Shown: piece by piece, positions 1-6,120 of the stretch
Numbering within the stretch: position 1 is the stretch's first letter
Layout of the letters: the number at the start of each line of letters is the position of its first letter
Assembly (NCBI GenBank): GCA_937862845.1
Contig: CALMCK010000235.1
Location: 1 to 6,867, forward strand
Direction of reading: 5' to 3'
DNA length: 6,867 nucleotides
Origin: an uncultured Burkholderiaceae bacterium
GTDB lineage: Bacteria > Pseudomonadota > Gammaproteobacteria > Burkholderiales > Burkholderiaceae
Translations under genes and position numbers: made by a program
Notes under the pieces: generated by a model
The model's input: the letters and a program-made list of their open reading frames with translations, nothing else
Databases searched by the model: none
Told to the model about the DNA's origin: nothing

Positions 1-662
1 ATCCAACCCGCAAATAAATACATCATGAAACCATAAAACAAAATCCAAAAAAGTTCAGTGCCCGTCAAGTTAAAGCCCACAGTGTCGGCCAAAAGCTCGC
101 GTAATGGCGTGAAATATGCCACTAAAGTGTAACCCGACCATAAAGCAAATAAGCCCCACGCAAGATGTTTAGTGATTTTTTTCACTGCTTTACTCGCAGA
201 CATCGGTGCTTTTTCGAGACGAATCTGCGCATTGCGATCGCCTTCAATTTTCCGCTCTATCCACATGAAAATTTCTGTGTAAACGGTTTGCGGGCAGGTG
301 TAACCACACCAAAGCCGACCCGCGATCGCTGTAAATAAAAACAAGCCCAATGCACTGATAATCAACAACCCTGTCATATAGACGATGTCGGAAGGTTGCA
401 ACACCAAACCAAACATATAATAACGCTGTGTGGCCAAGTCATACAACACCGCTTGACGACCATTCCACTGCAACCATGGTGTCACATAAAAAACAATTTG
501 CGTAAGCCAAACAAAAAACCAACGGTAATTGTTGAAATACCCTTTGACCGTGCGCATGAAAATTTTTTTACGAGCTGCAAACAATGATTGCTCTGTTGAT
601 GTACTCGCTGCAGCGGGTGCTTTTTTTTCGACTTTCGCATAAATGACTTCATCGGTTTTCAT
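1..662 (-). CDS. ccoG: Cytochrome oxidase assembly protein CcoG (RdxA/FixG family), N-terminal 220 residues, runs off the window
   Basis: I translated this open frame by hand because it has no stop in the window; it begins with ATG at 660-662 and still reads at base 3. CcoG is a polytopic membrane Fe-S protein needed for cbb3 oxidase assembly, linked in the literature to copper reduction for the CuB site. Visible here are hydrophobic segments at about residues 46-63, 95-115, 167-184 and 203-220. The family hallmark RLWCGYTCPQTVYTEIF (residues 116-132, Cys119 and Cys123) is followed by WIERKIEGDR. The later ferredoxin-like cysteine clusters and C-terminal domain of this roughly 470-residue family lie outside the window. 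A good Shine-Dalgarno AAGGA (668-672) fixes the start. It lies 65 bases after ccoP, with a terminator hairpin between them. Identity is secure; the 3' part is unseen. Confidence 0.95.
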   Translation of the reverse strand, partial: MKTDEVIYAKVEKKAPAAASTSTEQSLFAARKKIFMRTVKGYFNNYRWFFVWLTQIVFYVTPWLQWNGRQAVLYDLATQRYYMFGLVLQPSDIVYMTGLLIISALGLFLFTAIAGRLWCGYTCPQTVYTEIFMWIERKIEGDRNAQIRLEKAPMSASKAVKKITKHLAWGLFALWSGYTLVAYFTPLRELLADTVGFNLTGTELFWILFYGFMMYLFAGW

Positions 663-688
663 TTCTATCCTTCTTTTACTCTCAACAT

Positions 689-721
689 AAAAAAAAGCGT
701 TCTGTGCTGAACGCTTTTTTT
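689..721 (-). terminator. Intrinsic terminator between ccoP and ccoG
   Basis: Perfect 12-base arms (691-702 and 709-720) enclose the six-base loop TGTGCT. The GC core is GCGTTC/GAACGC. On the minus strand the hairpin is followed by eight T residues (complement of 689-696), as expected of a rho-independent terminator. It starts only 7 bases past the ccoP stop codon. The A-tract pairs with the T-tract, so the element could also work in the other direction. It probably ends or attenuates the ccoNOQP message before ccoG. Confidence 0.82.
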
Positions 722-727
722 AAATTT

Positions 728-1900
728 TTATTTTTTTGCGTCTTCCGCTGGTTTGGCCTCTGCCGCGGCTTTTTCTGCATCAAGCTTGGCTTGTGCAACA
801 ACTCTGTCTGGCACTGAATTGGCACTGCACTCTGGCTTGCCCGCCGCTTTCGCGTCTGCTTTGTTTTTTGACCAAAGCTCTTGATCGGCTTTAAATGGTT
901 GAACCAAATAATCAGGTGCAGTCGTCGGATTCATCACTTTGCCATCGTCGCCACGATTTTTTTGCCATACGTATGCGGCCAACACATGCACGCGGGCATC
1001 GCCTAAATAACATTCCCATGATGGCATGACGTTGTTGCGGCCTTTGGTGATGGTTTCAGTGATTGTTTTAATATCACCACCATACAGCCAAGTTCTATCC
1101 GTGAGATTTGGGGCGCCGACAGCATGCTGAGCACCCGTCGGGTCACTCAAGGCGCCTTTGCCATCGATCATGTGGCATGAGGCACACAGCGTGAATTTTT
1201 CTTTACCGCGCGCCGCAGCCACGACGTCGTGCGATGGGCTTGACAATGAAACCACATAGTTGGCGACGTCATTTATCGCAGCGGGCGACTTCAGCGCGGC
1301 AGCTTGCGAGTCCATCACGCCATTGCGGCCACCCAAAATCGTTGTTTCAATCGCGTCAGGCCAACCGCCGTAAAGCCAATCGTTGTCGGTTAAATTCGGG
1401 AACCCCTTTGCACCTGTCGCGGCGGAACCGTGACACTGTGCGCAATTATTGAGAAACAAGCGCTCACCAATCGCCATGGCGCCCTTGTCTTCAGCCAATT
1501 GAGGAATTGGTGTTTTGAGGTAAGCATCATAAATCGGTGCAAGCTTCGCCTCCTCGGTGGCGACATTATTGTCATATTGACCAACTGAAGTCCAACCCTG
1601 CGGGTAATCGCTGGCCACCAAGTCCATACGACCTTTAAACGAGCCCAGACCTGGGTACAAAAAGAAGAAAACCACCGCGCTAATGGTGCATAGCGCGTAC
1701 ATCCAGACCCACCAGCGTGGCATCGGATTGTTGTATTCTTGCAAATCGCCATCCCAAATATGCGGCTGAAGATCGGTTTCTCCAGGCTTGTTGGTTTTCG
1801 CCATCATTTGACTGACGAGGAGGGCGATACAAAAAATCACGCCGCCAAGGGCGATGACAATAATCCAATACGACCAGAATGAACTTTGAAAATCACTCAT
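728..1900 (-). CDS. ccoP: cbb3-type cytochrome c oxidase subunit III, membrane-bound diheme cytochrome c CcoP
   Basis: CcoP is a diheme c-type cytochrome that carries electrons from periplasmic donors to CcoO and CcoN. The 390-residue protein has an N-terminal membrane segment (about 11-31), a cytoplasmic loop with the family motif HIWDGDLQEYNNPMPRWW (47-64), a second membrane segment (about 64-83), then two cytochrome c domains. Heme c attachment sites are CAQCH (153-157) and CASCH (239-243). Likely distal ligands are Met196 (GRNGVM) and Met292 (GRNNVM). The second domain ends near VLAAYVW (306-312). About 75 further residues follow, rich in Ala, Lys, Glu and Asp, with no third CXXCH; this exceeds the usual length of about 300 residues. 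Cys297 and Cys358 are extra cysteines outside the heme sites. Shine-Dalgarno AAGGAA (1906-1911) supports the start. It lies 48 bases after ccoQ. Confidence 0.97.
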   Translation of the reverse strand: MSDFQSSFWSYWIIVIALGGVIFCIALLVSQMMAKTNKPGETDLQPHIWDGDLQEYNNPMPRWWVWMYALCTISAVVFFFLYPGLGSFKGRMDLVASDYPQGWTSVGQYDNNVATEEAKLAPIYDAYLKTPIPQLAEDKGAMAIGERLFLNNCAQCHGSAATGAKGFPNLTDNDWLYGGWPDAIETTILGGRNGVMDSQAAALKSPAAINDVANYVVSLSSPSHDVVAAARGKEKFTLCASCHMIDGKGALSDPTGAQHAVGAPNLTDRTWLYGGDIKTITETITKGRNNVMPSWECYLGDARVHVLAAYVWQKNRGDDGKVMNPTTAPDYLVQPFKADQELWSKNKADAKAAGKPECSANSVPDRVVAQAKLDAEKAAAEAKPAEDAKK

Positions 1901-1948
1901 TTTATTTCCTTGTTGGTAAACCGCAATCGCTGCTATTTATTGTTTGCA

Positions 1949-2146
1949 TCAAACGTGTGTTGTTGTGTTGCCTGCTGTGGGCGTAGGCGTCGTGTCATCA
2001 TCATCCAAAAGCGCTTGGGCGCGTTTTTGATAGGTCGCGGTGTTGTCTTTTTTGAGAAACCACACAATCCATGCGATAAAGCACAAAAAAGTCATCACGG
2101 TCACAACGATGCGGATGATGTCCAGCACTTGTTCCATATTGCCCAT
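1949..2146 (-). CDS. ccoQ: cbb3-type cytochrome c oxidase small subunit CcoQ (FixQ)
   Basis: This is a 65-residue, single-span membrane protein between ccoO and ccoP, the standard place for CcoQ. CcoQ is a non-catalytic subunit reported to stabilise the interaction of CcoP with the CcoNO core. The hydrophobic helix spans about residues 10-31 and is followed by the basic pair Lys32-Lys33. The motif WFLKKDNTATYQK fits the family's usual W-x-F-x(3-5)-D pattern after the helix. The tail is acidic and threonine-rich (DDDDTTPTPTAG), slightly longer than in many homologues. The start at 2146 is favoured over the internal Met4 because the Shine-Dalgarno lies 7 bases upstream. It is 11 bases from the ccoO stop. 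Sequence conservation in CcoQ is weak, so the call rests on context plus topology. Confidence 0.9.
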   Translation of the reverse strand: MGNMEQVLDIIRIVVTVMTFLCFIAWIVWFLKKDNTATYQKRAQALLDDDDTTPTPTAGNTTTHV

Positions 2147-2153
2147 AACGATG

Positions 2154-2159
2154 CTCCTT
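2154..2159 (-). promoter_or_regulatory. ccoQ ribosome binding site overlapping the ccoO stop codon
   Basis: On the minus strand the ccoO stop TAA (2158-2160) reads directly into TAAGGAGC, so AAGGAG uses the last two bases of the stop codon. The spacing to the ccoQ ATG is 7 bases. This arrangement suggests that ribosomes ending ccoO can restart on ccoQ. It also settles the ccoQ start. Confidence 0.8.
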
Positions 2160-2772
2160 ATTTTTTCAGCGCCAAGCCCAAACCTTGCAGGTAGGCAACG
2201 ACAGCATCCATTTCGGTTTTGCCTTCGACCACTTTAGGTGCATTGGCAATTTCTTCATCAGAATACTTATGCAAACCGACTTTATTGAGCGCCCGCATGT
2301 TGGCCTGCATGGTTTCACCATCGACTTTGGCGTCTTTAAGGTAAGCAAATGCCGGCATGTTTGACTGCGGCACCACTGAGCGCGGGTCCATCAGATGTTG
2401 GTAATGCCAGTCATCTGAGTTACGCCCACCTTCTCGAGCCAAATCTGGCCCCGTGCGTTTCGAACCCCATTGGAATGGGTGATCGTAAACAGACTCGCCC
2501 GCAACCGAGTAATGCCCATAACGAATGGTTTCAGCGCGGAATGGGCGTATCATCTGTGAGTGGCAATTGTAGCAACCCTCGCGGACATACACATCGCGTC
2601 CCGCGAGCTGCAGTGCATTGTATGGTTTCACACCCTCAATTGGTTTGGTGGTGGAGTCTTGGAAAAATAACGGTACGATTTCAGCCAGCCCGCCAAACGA
2701 AACTGTCACCAAAGTCATGATAATCAGCCAGCCAACTTTTCGTTCTATTTTTTCTTGTGATATAAAACTCAT
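2158..2772 (-). CDS. ccoO: cbb3-type cytochrome c oxidase subunit II, monoheme cytochrome c CcoO
   Basis: CcoO is a membrane-anchored monoheme c-type cytochrome that passes electrons from CcoP to the CcoN core. I place the start at the ATG at 2770-2772, giving 204 residues (MSFISQEKIERK...). The longer reading would need a TTG at 2785-2787, and its GAG second codon overlaps the Shine-Dalgarno GGAGA (2781-2785), which lies 8 bases before this ATG. One membrane helix spans about residues 15-37. The heme site is CYNCH (67-71), followed by SQMIRPFRAETIRYG, a strongly conserved CcoO stretch. Met139 in PQSNMPAF is the likely distal ligand. The length matches the family. It starts 22 bases after the ccoN stop and is followed by ccoQ, so it is in one operon. 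Confidence 0.96.
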   Translation of the reverse strand: MSFISQEKIERKVGWLIIMTLVTVSFGGLAEIVPLFFQDSTTKPIEGVKPYNALQLAGRDVYVREGCYNCHSQMIRPFRAETIRYGHYSVAGESVYDHPFQWGSKRTGPDLAREGGRNSDDWHYQHLMDPRSVVPQSNMPAFAYLKDAKVDGETMQANMRALNKVGLHKYSDEEIANAPKVVEGKTEMDAVVAYLQGLGLALKK

Positions 2773-2780
2773 TTTATGAT

Positions 2781-2785
2781 TCTCC
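2781..2785 (-). promoter_or_regulatory. ccoO ribosome binding site that decides the start
   Basis: The minus strand reads GGAGA, then 8 bases, then ATG at 2770-2772. An in-frame TTG at 2785-2787 touches the first base of this site, so it cannot use the site for initiation. I see no other purine-rich site properly placed upstream of the TTG. Confidence 0.75.
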
Positions 2786-2794
2786 AAACGGGTA

Positions 2795-4231
2795 TTAGTG
2801 GGGCACGTGGGTCACTTCAGGAATGCGTGCATCAACGGGCTCACCCGCCTTGGCGGTGCGCCAGACGTTATACCCCATTAATATCATGCCCGAAAGATAC
2901 ATCAAACCGCCCAGTACACGGAGCATGCGCAGGGGACGAACCGCTTCAACCACTTCAACAAAAGCGTATTTGAGTGTGCCGTCAGGATGAATGTCGCGCC
3001 ACATCACGCCCTCAGTCACACCAGAAACCCACATGGAAGTGATGTAAAGCACCACACCTATTGTCGCCACCCAAAAATGCAGTTCAATCAAACGCGTGCT
3101 GTACATGGTTTCGCGGTTGAAGACACGGGGAATCAAATAGTACAAAGAACCAATTGAAATGAAACCAACCCAGCCCAACGCGCCACTGTGCACGTGGCCC
3201 ACAGTCCAATCGGTGTAATGGGACAGTGCATTGACGGATTTAATCGCCATCATTGGGCCTTCGAATGTCGACATGCCATAAAATGACAAGGACACAATCA
3301 GAAACTTAAGAATCGGATCTGTGCGCAGTTTGTCCCAAGCGCCCGACATAGTCATCACGCCATTAATCATCCCACCCCAGCTGGGTGCGAGCAAAATAAT
3401 CGAGAACGCCATGCCCAAACCTTGGGTCCAGTCAGGCAACGCTGTGTAGTGCAAGTGATGCGGACCCGCCCACATGTAAGTGAAAATCAGCGCCCAAAAG
3501 TGAACCACCGACAAACGGTAAGAGTAAATCGGACGGTTTGCTTGCTTTGGCACATAGTAATACATCATGCCCAAAAAGCCCGCCGTGAGGAAAAAGCCCA
3601 CCGCATTGTGCCCATACCACCACTGCACCATGGCATCCTGAGCGCCCGAGTATGCAGAATATGATTTAAAACTAAACAAGTCCACAGGTATCGCCGCACT
3701 GTTGACAATGTGCAACAACGCCACCGCCAAAATAAATCCACCAAAAAACCAGTTGGCCACATATACATGCGAGACCTTGCGCTTGGCCAAGGTGCCAAAA
3801 AACACCACCGCATAAGCCACCCACGTCACAGCCAATAAAATATCAATCGGCCACTCTAACTCTGCATATTCTTTGCCCTGCGTGTAGCCCATCGGCAATG
3901 TCACCGCCGCCGCGAGAATCACCAGCTGATAACCAATAAACACCAGCTCGGCCAGTTTGTATTTTTCACCGAACAAGCGCACATGTGAAGTTCGCTGAAC
4001 CACGTGGAAAGAAGTCGCTATCAGCGCACATCCACCGAATGCAAAAATCACGGCATTGGTGTGTAAAGGTCGCAAGCGTCCGAAGTGAAATGAGCCGAAA
4101 TTGAGTTCAGGCCAAACCATCTGTGCAGCAATCAGAACCCCCATCGTCATGCCGAAAATACCCCAAACCACAGCCATAATGGCAAACCAGCGCACCACGC
4201 GGTAATTATAGGTAGCAATCTGTGCGGACAT
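2795..4231 (-). CDS. ccoN: cbb3-type cytochrome c oxidase catalytic subunit I CcoN
   Basis: CcoN is the catalytic heme-copper subunit that reduces oxygen to water and pumps protons across the inner membrane. The 478-residue protein is almost entirely hydrophobic helices, consistent with the 12-span family. Expected ligands are all visible: His57 (RPLHTNA) and His348 for low-spin heme b, His346 for high-spin heme b3 (both in DWTVGHVHSGALGW), and His208 (WWYGHNAVGFF), His258 and His259 (AGPHHLHYT) for CuB. Tyr252 (FTYMW) is at the place of the cross-linked tyrosine typical of C-family oxidases. Glu323 (STFEGP) is also retained. The length is normal, with no break. Shine-Dalgarno AGGAG (4237-4241) lies 5 bases before ATG. 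It heads the ccoNOQP operon, after a 183-base upstream region bounded by the erpA terminator. Numbering agrees within a few residues with that of the Pseudomonas stutzeri enzyme. Confidence 0.98.
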   Translation of the reverse strand: MSAQIATYNYRVVRWFAIMAVVWGIFGMTMGVLIAAQMVWPELNFGSFHFGRLRPLHTNAVIFAFGGCALIATSFHVVQRTSHVRLFGEKYKLAELVFIGYQLVILAAAVTLPMGYTQGKEYAELEWPIDILLAVTWVAYAVVFFGTLAKRKVSHVYVANWFFGGFILAVALLHIVNSAAIPVDLFSFKSYSAYSGAQDAMVQWWYGHNAVGFFLTAGFLGMMYYYVPKQANRPIYSYRLSVVHFWALIFTYMWAGPHHLHYTALPDWTQGLGMAFSIILLAPSWGGMINGVMTMSGAWDKLRTDPILKFLIVSLSFYGMSTFEGPMMAIKSVNALSHYTDWTVGHVHSGALGWVGFISIGSLYYLIPRVFNRETMYSTRLIELHFWVATIGVVLYITSMWVSGVTEGVMWRDIHPDGTLKYAFVEVVEAVRPLRMLRVLGGLMYLSGMILMGYNVWRTAKAGEPVDARIPEVTHVPH

Positions 4232-4414
4232 AAAAACTCCTGTTCAAAAAGCGAGCAAGCGCGGCTTTTTTGAGTGTAATAATTAAATAAATTGGCTTCA
4301 AAGCACAGTCATACGACAGACGTGCCAACCTCACATATTGTAACTGTTTTCAGCCGTAAAACCCAGCCTTTTAACATGGTTTTTGTATATTTAATGTAGA
4401 AGCACGCCCACAAC
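4232..4414 (-). promoter_or_regulatory. Upstream region of ccoN, presumed promoter of the cco operon
   Basis: This gap must hold the cco promoter, since the erpA terminator lies just upstream and no gene is visible in it. The best -10-like hexamer is TACAAT (minus strand, 4337-4342), with only a poor -35 (CTGGGT, 4361-4366, 18-base spacer). I found no canonical FNR/ANR palindrome (TTGAT-N4-ATCAA). The region is A+T-rich. A weak hairpin (AAAAAGC/GCTTTTT, 4246-4270) lies just before the Shine-Dalgarno of ccoN. The exact promoter is not resolved. Confidence 0.4.
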
Positions 4415-4474
4415 AGCGTCAACCAAATAAAAAACCGTGGCTTTAACACCACGGTTTTTTATTTGGTTGACGCT
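4415..4474 (-). terminator. Long perfect inverted repeat acting as the erpA terminator
   Basis: Two 26-base arms (4415-4440 and 4449-4474) pair without a mismatch around the eight-base loop CTTTAACA. The core is CCGTGG/CCACGG next to a run of six T residues, a normal rho-independent terminator in either direction. The outer 14 base pairs (AGCGTCAACCAAAT) go beyond what a terminator needs. The repeat begins at the base directly after the erpA stop codon (TAG, 4475-4477). It separates erpA from the cco operon. Confidence 0.88.
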
Positions 4475-4831
4475 CTACGCCGAAAAAGATGACCCGCAAC
4501 CGCACGTCGTGGCGGCATTCGGATTTTTAATCACGAATTGCGCACCTTCAAGGTCGTCTTTATAGTCGATTTCAGCACCGACGAGGTATTGATAACTCAT
4601 CGAATCAACCAATAGGGTCACACCGTTTTTTTCAATCGGTGTGTCGTCTTCATTGATGATTTCATCAAACGTGAAGCCATACTGAAAGCCAGAGCAGCCG
4701 CCGCCTTGTACGAAAACGCGCAGCTTCAAGTCTGGATTGCCTTCTTCGGCTATCAGGTCTTTAACCTTGTCGGCCGCACTGTCGGTGAAAATGAAGGGGC
4801 TGGTCATGACGGGTTCTACTGCTGTATTCAT
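4475..4831 (-). CDS. erpA: A-type iron-sulfur cluster carrier ErpA (HesB/IscA family)
   Basis: ErpA is a cytoplasmic carrier that receives Fe-S clusters from the assembly machinery and delivers them to target apoproteins. The 118-residue sequence shows the three invariant cysteines of A-type carriers: Cys46 in VQGGGCSGFQY, and Cys110 and Cys112 in the C-terminal TTCGCGSSFSA. The length and the motif FTFDE after the first cysteine fit ErpA rather than the shorter IscA, though the A-type subfamilies are hard to separate by eye. The ATG at 4829-4831 has Shine-Dalgarno AGGAGA 7 bases upstream, which favours it over Met9. Sixty-three bases separate it from argC. It has its own promoter (4880-4908) and terminator (4415-4474), so it can be transcribed alone. 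No clear IscR site was seen. Confidence 0.95.
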   Translation of the reverse strand: MNTAVEPVMTSPFIFTDSAADKVKDLIAEEGNPDLKLRVFVQGGGCSGFQYGFTFDEIINEDDTPIEKNGVTLLVDSMSYQYLVGAEIDYKDDLEGAQFVIKNPNAATTCGCGSSFSA

Positions 4832-4879
4832 GGTGTTTCTCCTATTGAAACGTGTGTTATGAATTAAATCTGATGGTGC

Positions 4880-4908
4880 ATTATAGCGTAAAAATCACGG
4901 CATGACAG
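4880..4908 (-). promoter_or_regulatory. Sigma-70-like promoter of erpA
   Basis: On the minus strand a perfect -10 TATAAT (4880-4885) follows a 17-base spacer after CTGTCA (4903-4908), which matches the -35 consensus TTGACA at four of six bases. The -35 lies within the last codons of argC and the spacer covers the argC stop. Transcription would start near 4873, leaving a leader of about 40 bases before the erpA ATG. Confidence 0.7.
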
Positions 4909-5950
4909 GCACTGCGTCCAAGCCCGCGGTCTCGATGAAATCAAACATGACGTTCATGTTTTGCACCGCTTGACCTGCAGCGCCTTTGACTAAATTATCA
5001 TGCACGACCAGCACAATCACCGTGTTGCCATTGCGGTGCAGCGCGATGCGCAGCATGTTGGATGCACGCGTGGAGCGGGTTTCCGGGTGGCTGCCGAAGG
5101 GCATGACATCGACGAAAGCTTCACCAGCATAAGCATCTTCAAATATTTTTTGCAATTCATCATTGCTGAGCGATTGCGCGGCAGGCAACAAGTTCGCATA
5201 TAAGGTCGAGTGCATGCCGCGTATCATCGGAATGAGGTGCGGCGTGAATATTAAATTAACGGGTTGTTCGGTCATTTTGCTCAACTGCTCAAGCGTTTCT
5301 GGCGTGTGCCGATGACCCTGTACACCATAGGCTTTAATTGAATCTCCCGACTCGCTGAACAATGTCGCCACTTCAGCCTTGCGCCCAGCGCCAGACACAC
5401 CAGATTTGCAATCGGCAATCAATGCGCTGGCATCGACCAGATTATTTTTAAGCAAGGGGTAAAACCCAAGCTGCATGGTGGTTGGGTAGCAACCTGGGTT
5501 GCCGATGAGTCTCGCCTGCCGAATGGCATCTCGATTGAGTTCGGTCAAACCATACACCGATTTTTTTAGCGCATCGCTGGCACTGTGCGGCAGTTTATAC
5601 CACTGCTCAAACACCGCGACATCCTGCAATCTAAAATCCGCTCCCAGATCGATCACTTTAACGCCTTTAGCCATTAATTCTGGGGCTTGAGCCATCGCAA
5701 CCCCGTGCGGTGTGGCGAAAAATACAACATCACACTCGTTCAAAATGCCGCTGGCGGGATTAGAAAACAACAAGTCAACCACACCGCGCAAGCTGGGGAA
5801 CATCTGCGCCACAGGCACGCCCATCTCGGTGCGCGAGGTGATGGCGTGCAGTTTTACATTGGGATGACGCGCAAGTATGCGCAAAAGCTCGACACCCGTG
5901 TAGCCTGTGCCGCCAACAATACCAATTTTAATTTTGCTCGTTTTACTCAT
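4895..5950 (-). CDS. argC: N-acetyl-gamma-glutamyl-phosphate reductase ArgC
   Basis: ArgC catalyses the third step of arginine biosynthesis: NADPH-dependent reduction of N-acetylglutamyl phosphate to N-acetylglutamate semialdehyde, in the cytoplasm. The 351-residue protein begins with the nucleotide-binding loop GIVGGTGYTGVELLR (10-24). The catalytic cysteine is Cys154 in GNPGCYPT. The conserved GHRHTPE (212-218), PHLIPMIRGM (237-246) and KGAAGQAVQNMN (322-333) follow. The length is that of the full type 1 enzyme. The ATG at 5948-5950 has GAGGG 4 bases upstream, slightly close. It stands alone between the rpsI terminator and the erpA promoter, not with other arg genes, which is common in this group. 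A -10-like TAGAAT (minus strand, 5975-5980) overlaps one base of a small palindrome, but no good -35 precedes it. Confidence 0.97.
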   Translation of the reverse strand: MSKTSKIKIGIVGGTGYTGVELLRILARHPNVKLHAITSRTEMGVPVAQMFPSLRGVVDLLFSNPASGILNECDVVFFATPHGVAMAQAPELMAKGVKVIDLGADFRLQDVAVFEQWYKLPHSASDALKKSVYGLTELNRDAIRQARLIGNPGCYPTTMQLGFYPLLKNNLVDASALIADCKSGVSGAGRKAEVATLFSESGDSIKAYGVQGHRHTPETLEQLSKMTEQPVNLIFTPHLIPMIRGMHSTLYANLLPAAQSLSNDELQKIFEDAYAGEAFVDVMPFGSHPETRSTRASNMLRIALHRNGNTVIVLVVHDNLVKGAAGQAVQNMNVMFDFIETAGLDAVPVMP

Positions 5951-5963
5951 AATACCCTCTTTG

Positions 5964-5976
5964 ATTGAAGCTCAAT
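5964..5976 (-). promoter_or_regulatory. Possible operator just downstream of a candidate argC -10
   Basis: The 13-base sequence ATTGA-AGC-TCAAT has perfect five-base arms. It overlaps one base of the -10-like TAGAAT (5975-5980), so it would cover the likely transcription start, a typical repressor position. It does not match the 18-base ARG box used by ArgR in enteric bacteria. Arms this short occur by chance often, so the call is weak. Confidence 0.25.
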
Positions 5977-6066
5977 TCTACCCAATTTTACCGCAACGCG
6001 GCCAAACATCTGCGCAGCATTTACGAACGCCGTGACTTTCGTATCCAAATCGTGAGCGGCGCGCAA

Positions 6067-6097
6067 CAAAAAAGACCGCACGAGGCGATCTTTTTTG
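6067..6097 (-). terminator. Intrinsic terminator of the rplM-rpsI operon
   Basis: Thirteen-base arms (6067-6079 and 6085-6097) enclose a five-base loop. In the minus-strand RNA all positions pair, one as a G-U wobble; in plus-strand RNA the same position is an A-C mismatch. This favours use by the minus-strand rpsI transcript. The hairpin ends with six U residues. It begins 23 bases past the rpsI stop codon. Confidence 0.85.
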
Positions 6098-6120
6098 AAG
6101 TCCAAACGAAAATCGGGAGA

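Noticed and set aside
396..587. 63-codon plus-strand frame opposite ccoG
   Set aside because: It is antisense to conserved CcoG membrane and linker residues and has no recognisable features.
1390..1752. 120-codon minus-strand frame within ccoP, and other long frames overlapping cco genes and argC on both strands
   Set aside because: They lie wholly within well-conserved genes in other frames, have no family features and are shadows.
4288..4301. FNR-like site TTGAAGCCAATTTA on the minus strand
   Set aside because: Only seven of ten consensus bases match, the second half-site is poor, and no -10 lies at a workable distance.
4313..4328. Sigma-54-like -24 element (minus strand TTGGCACG) upstream of ccoN
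   Set aside because: The required GC of the -12 element is not at the right distance (TCGT in place of TTGC), so it is not a credible sigma-54 promoter.
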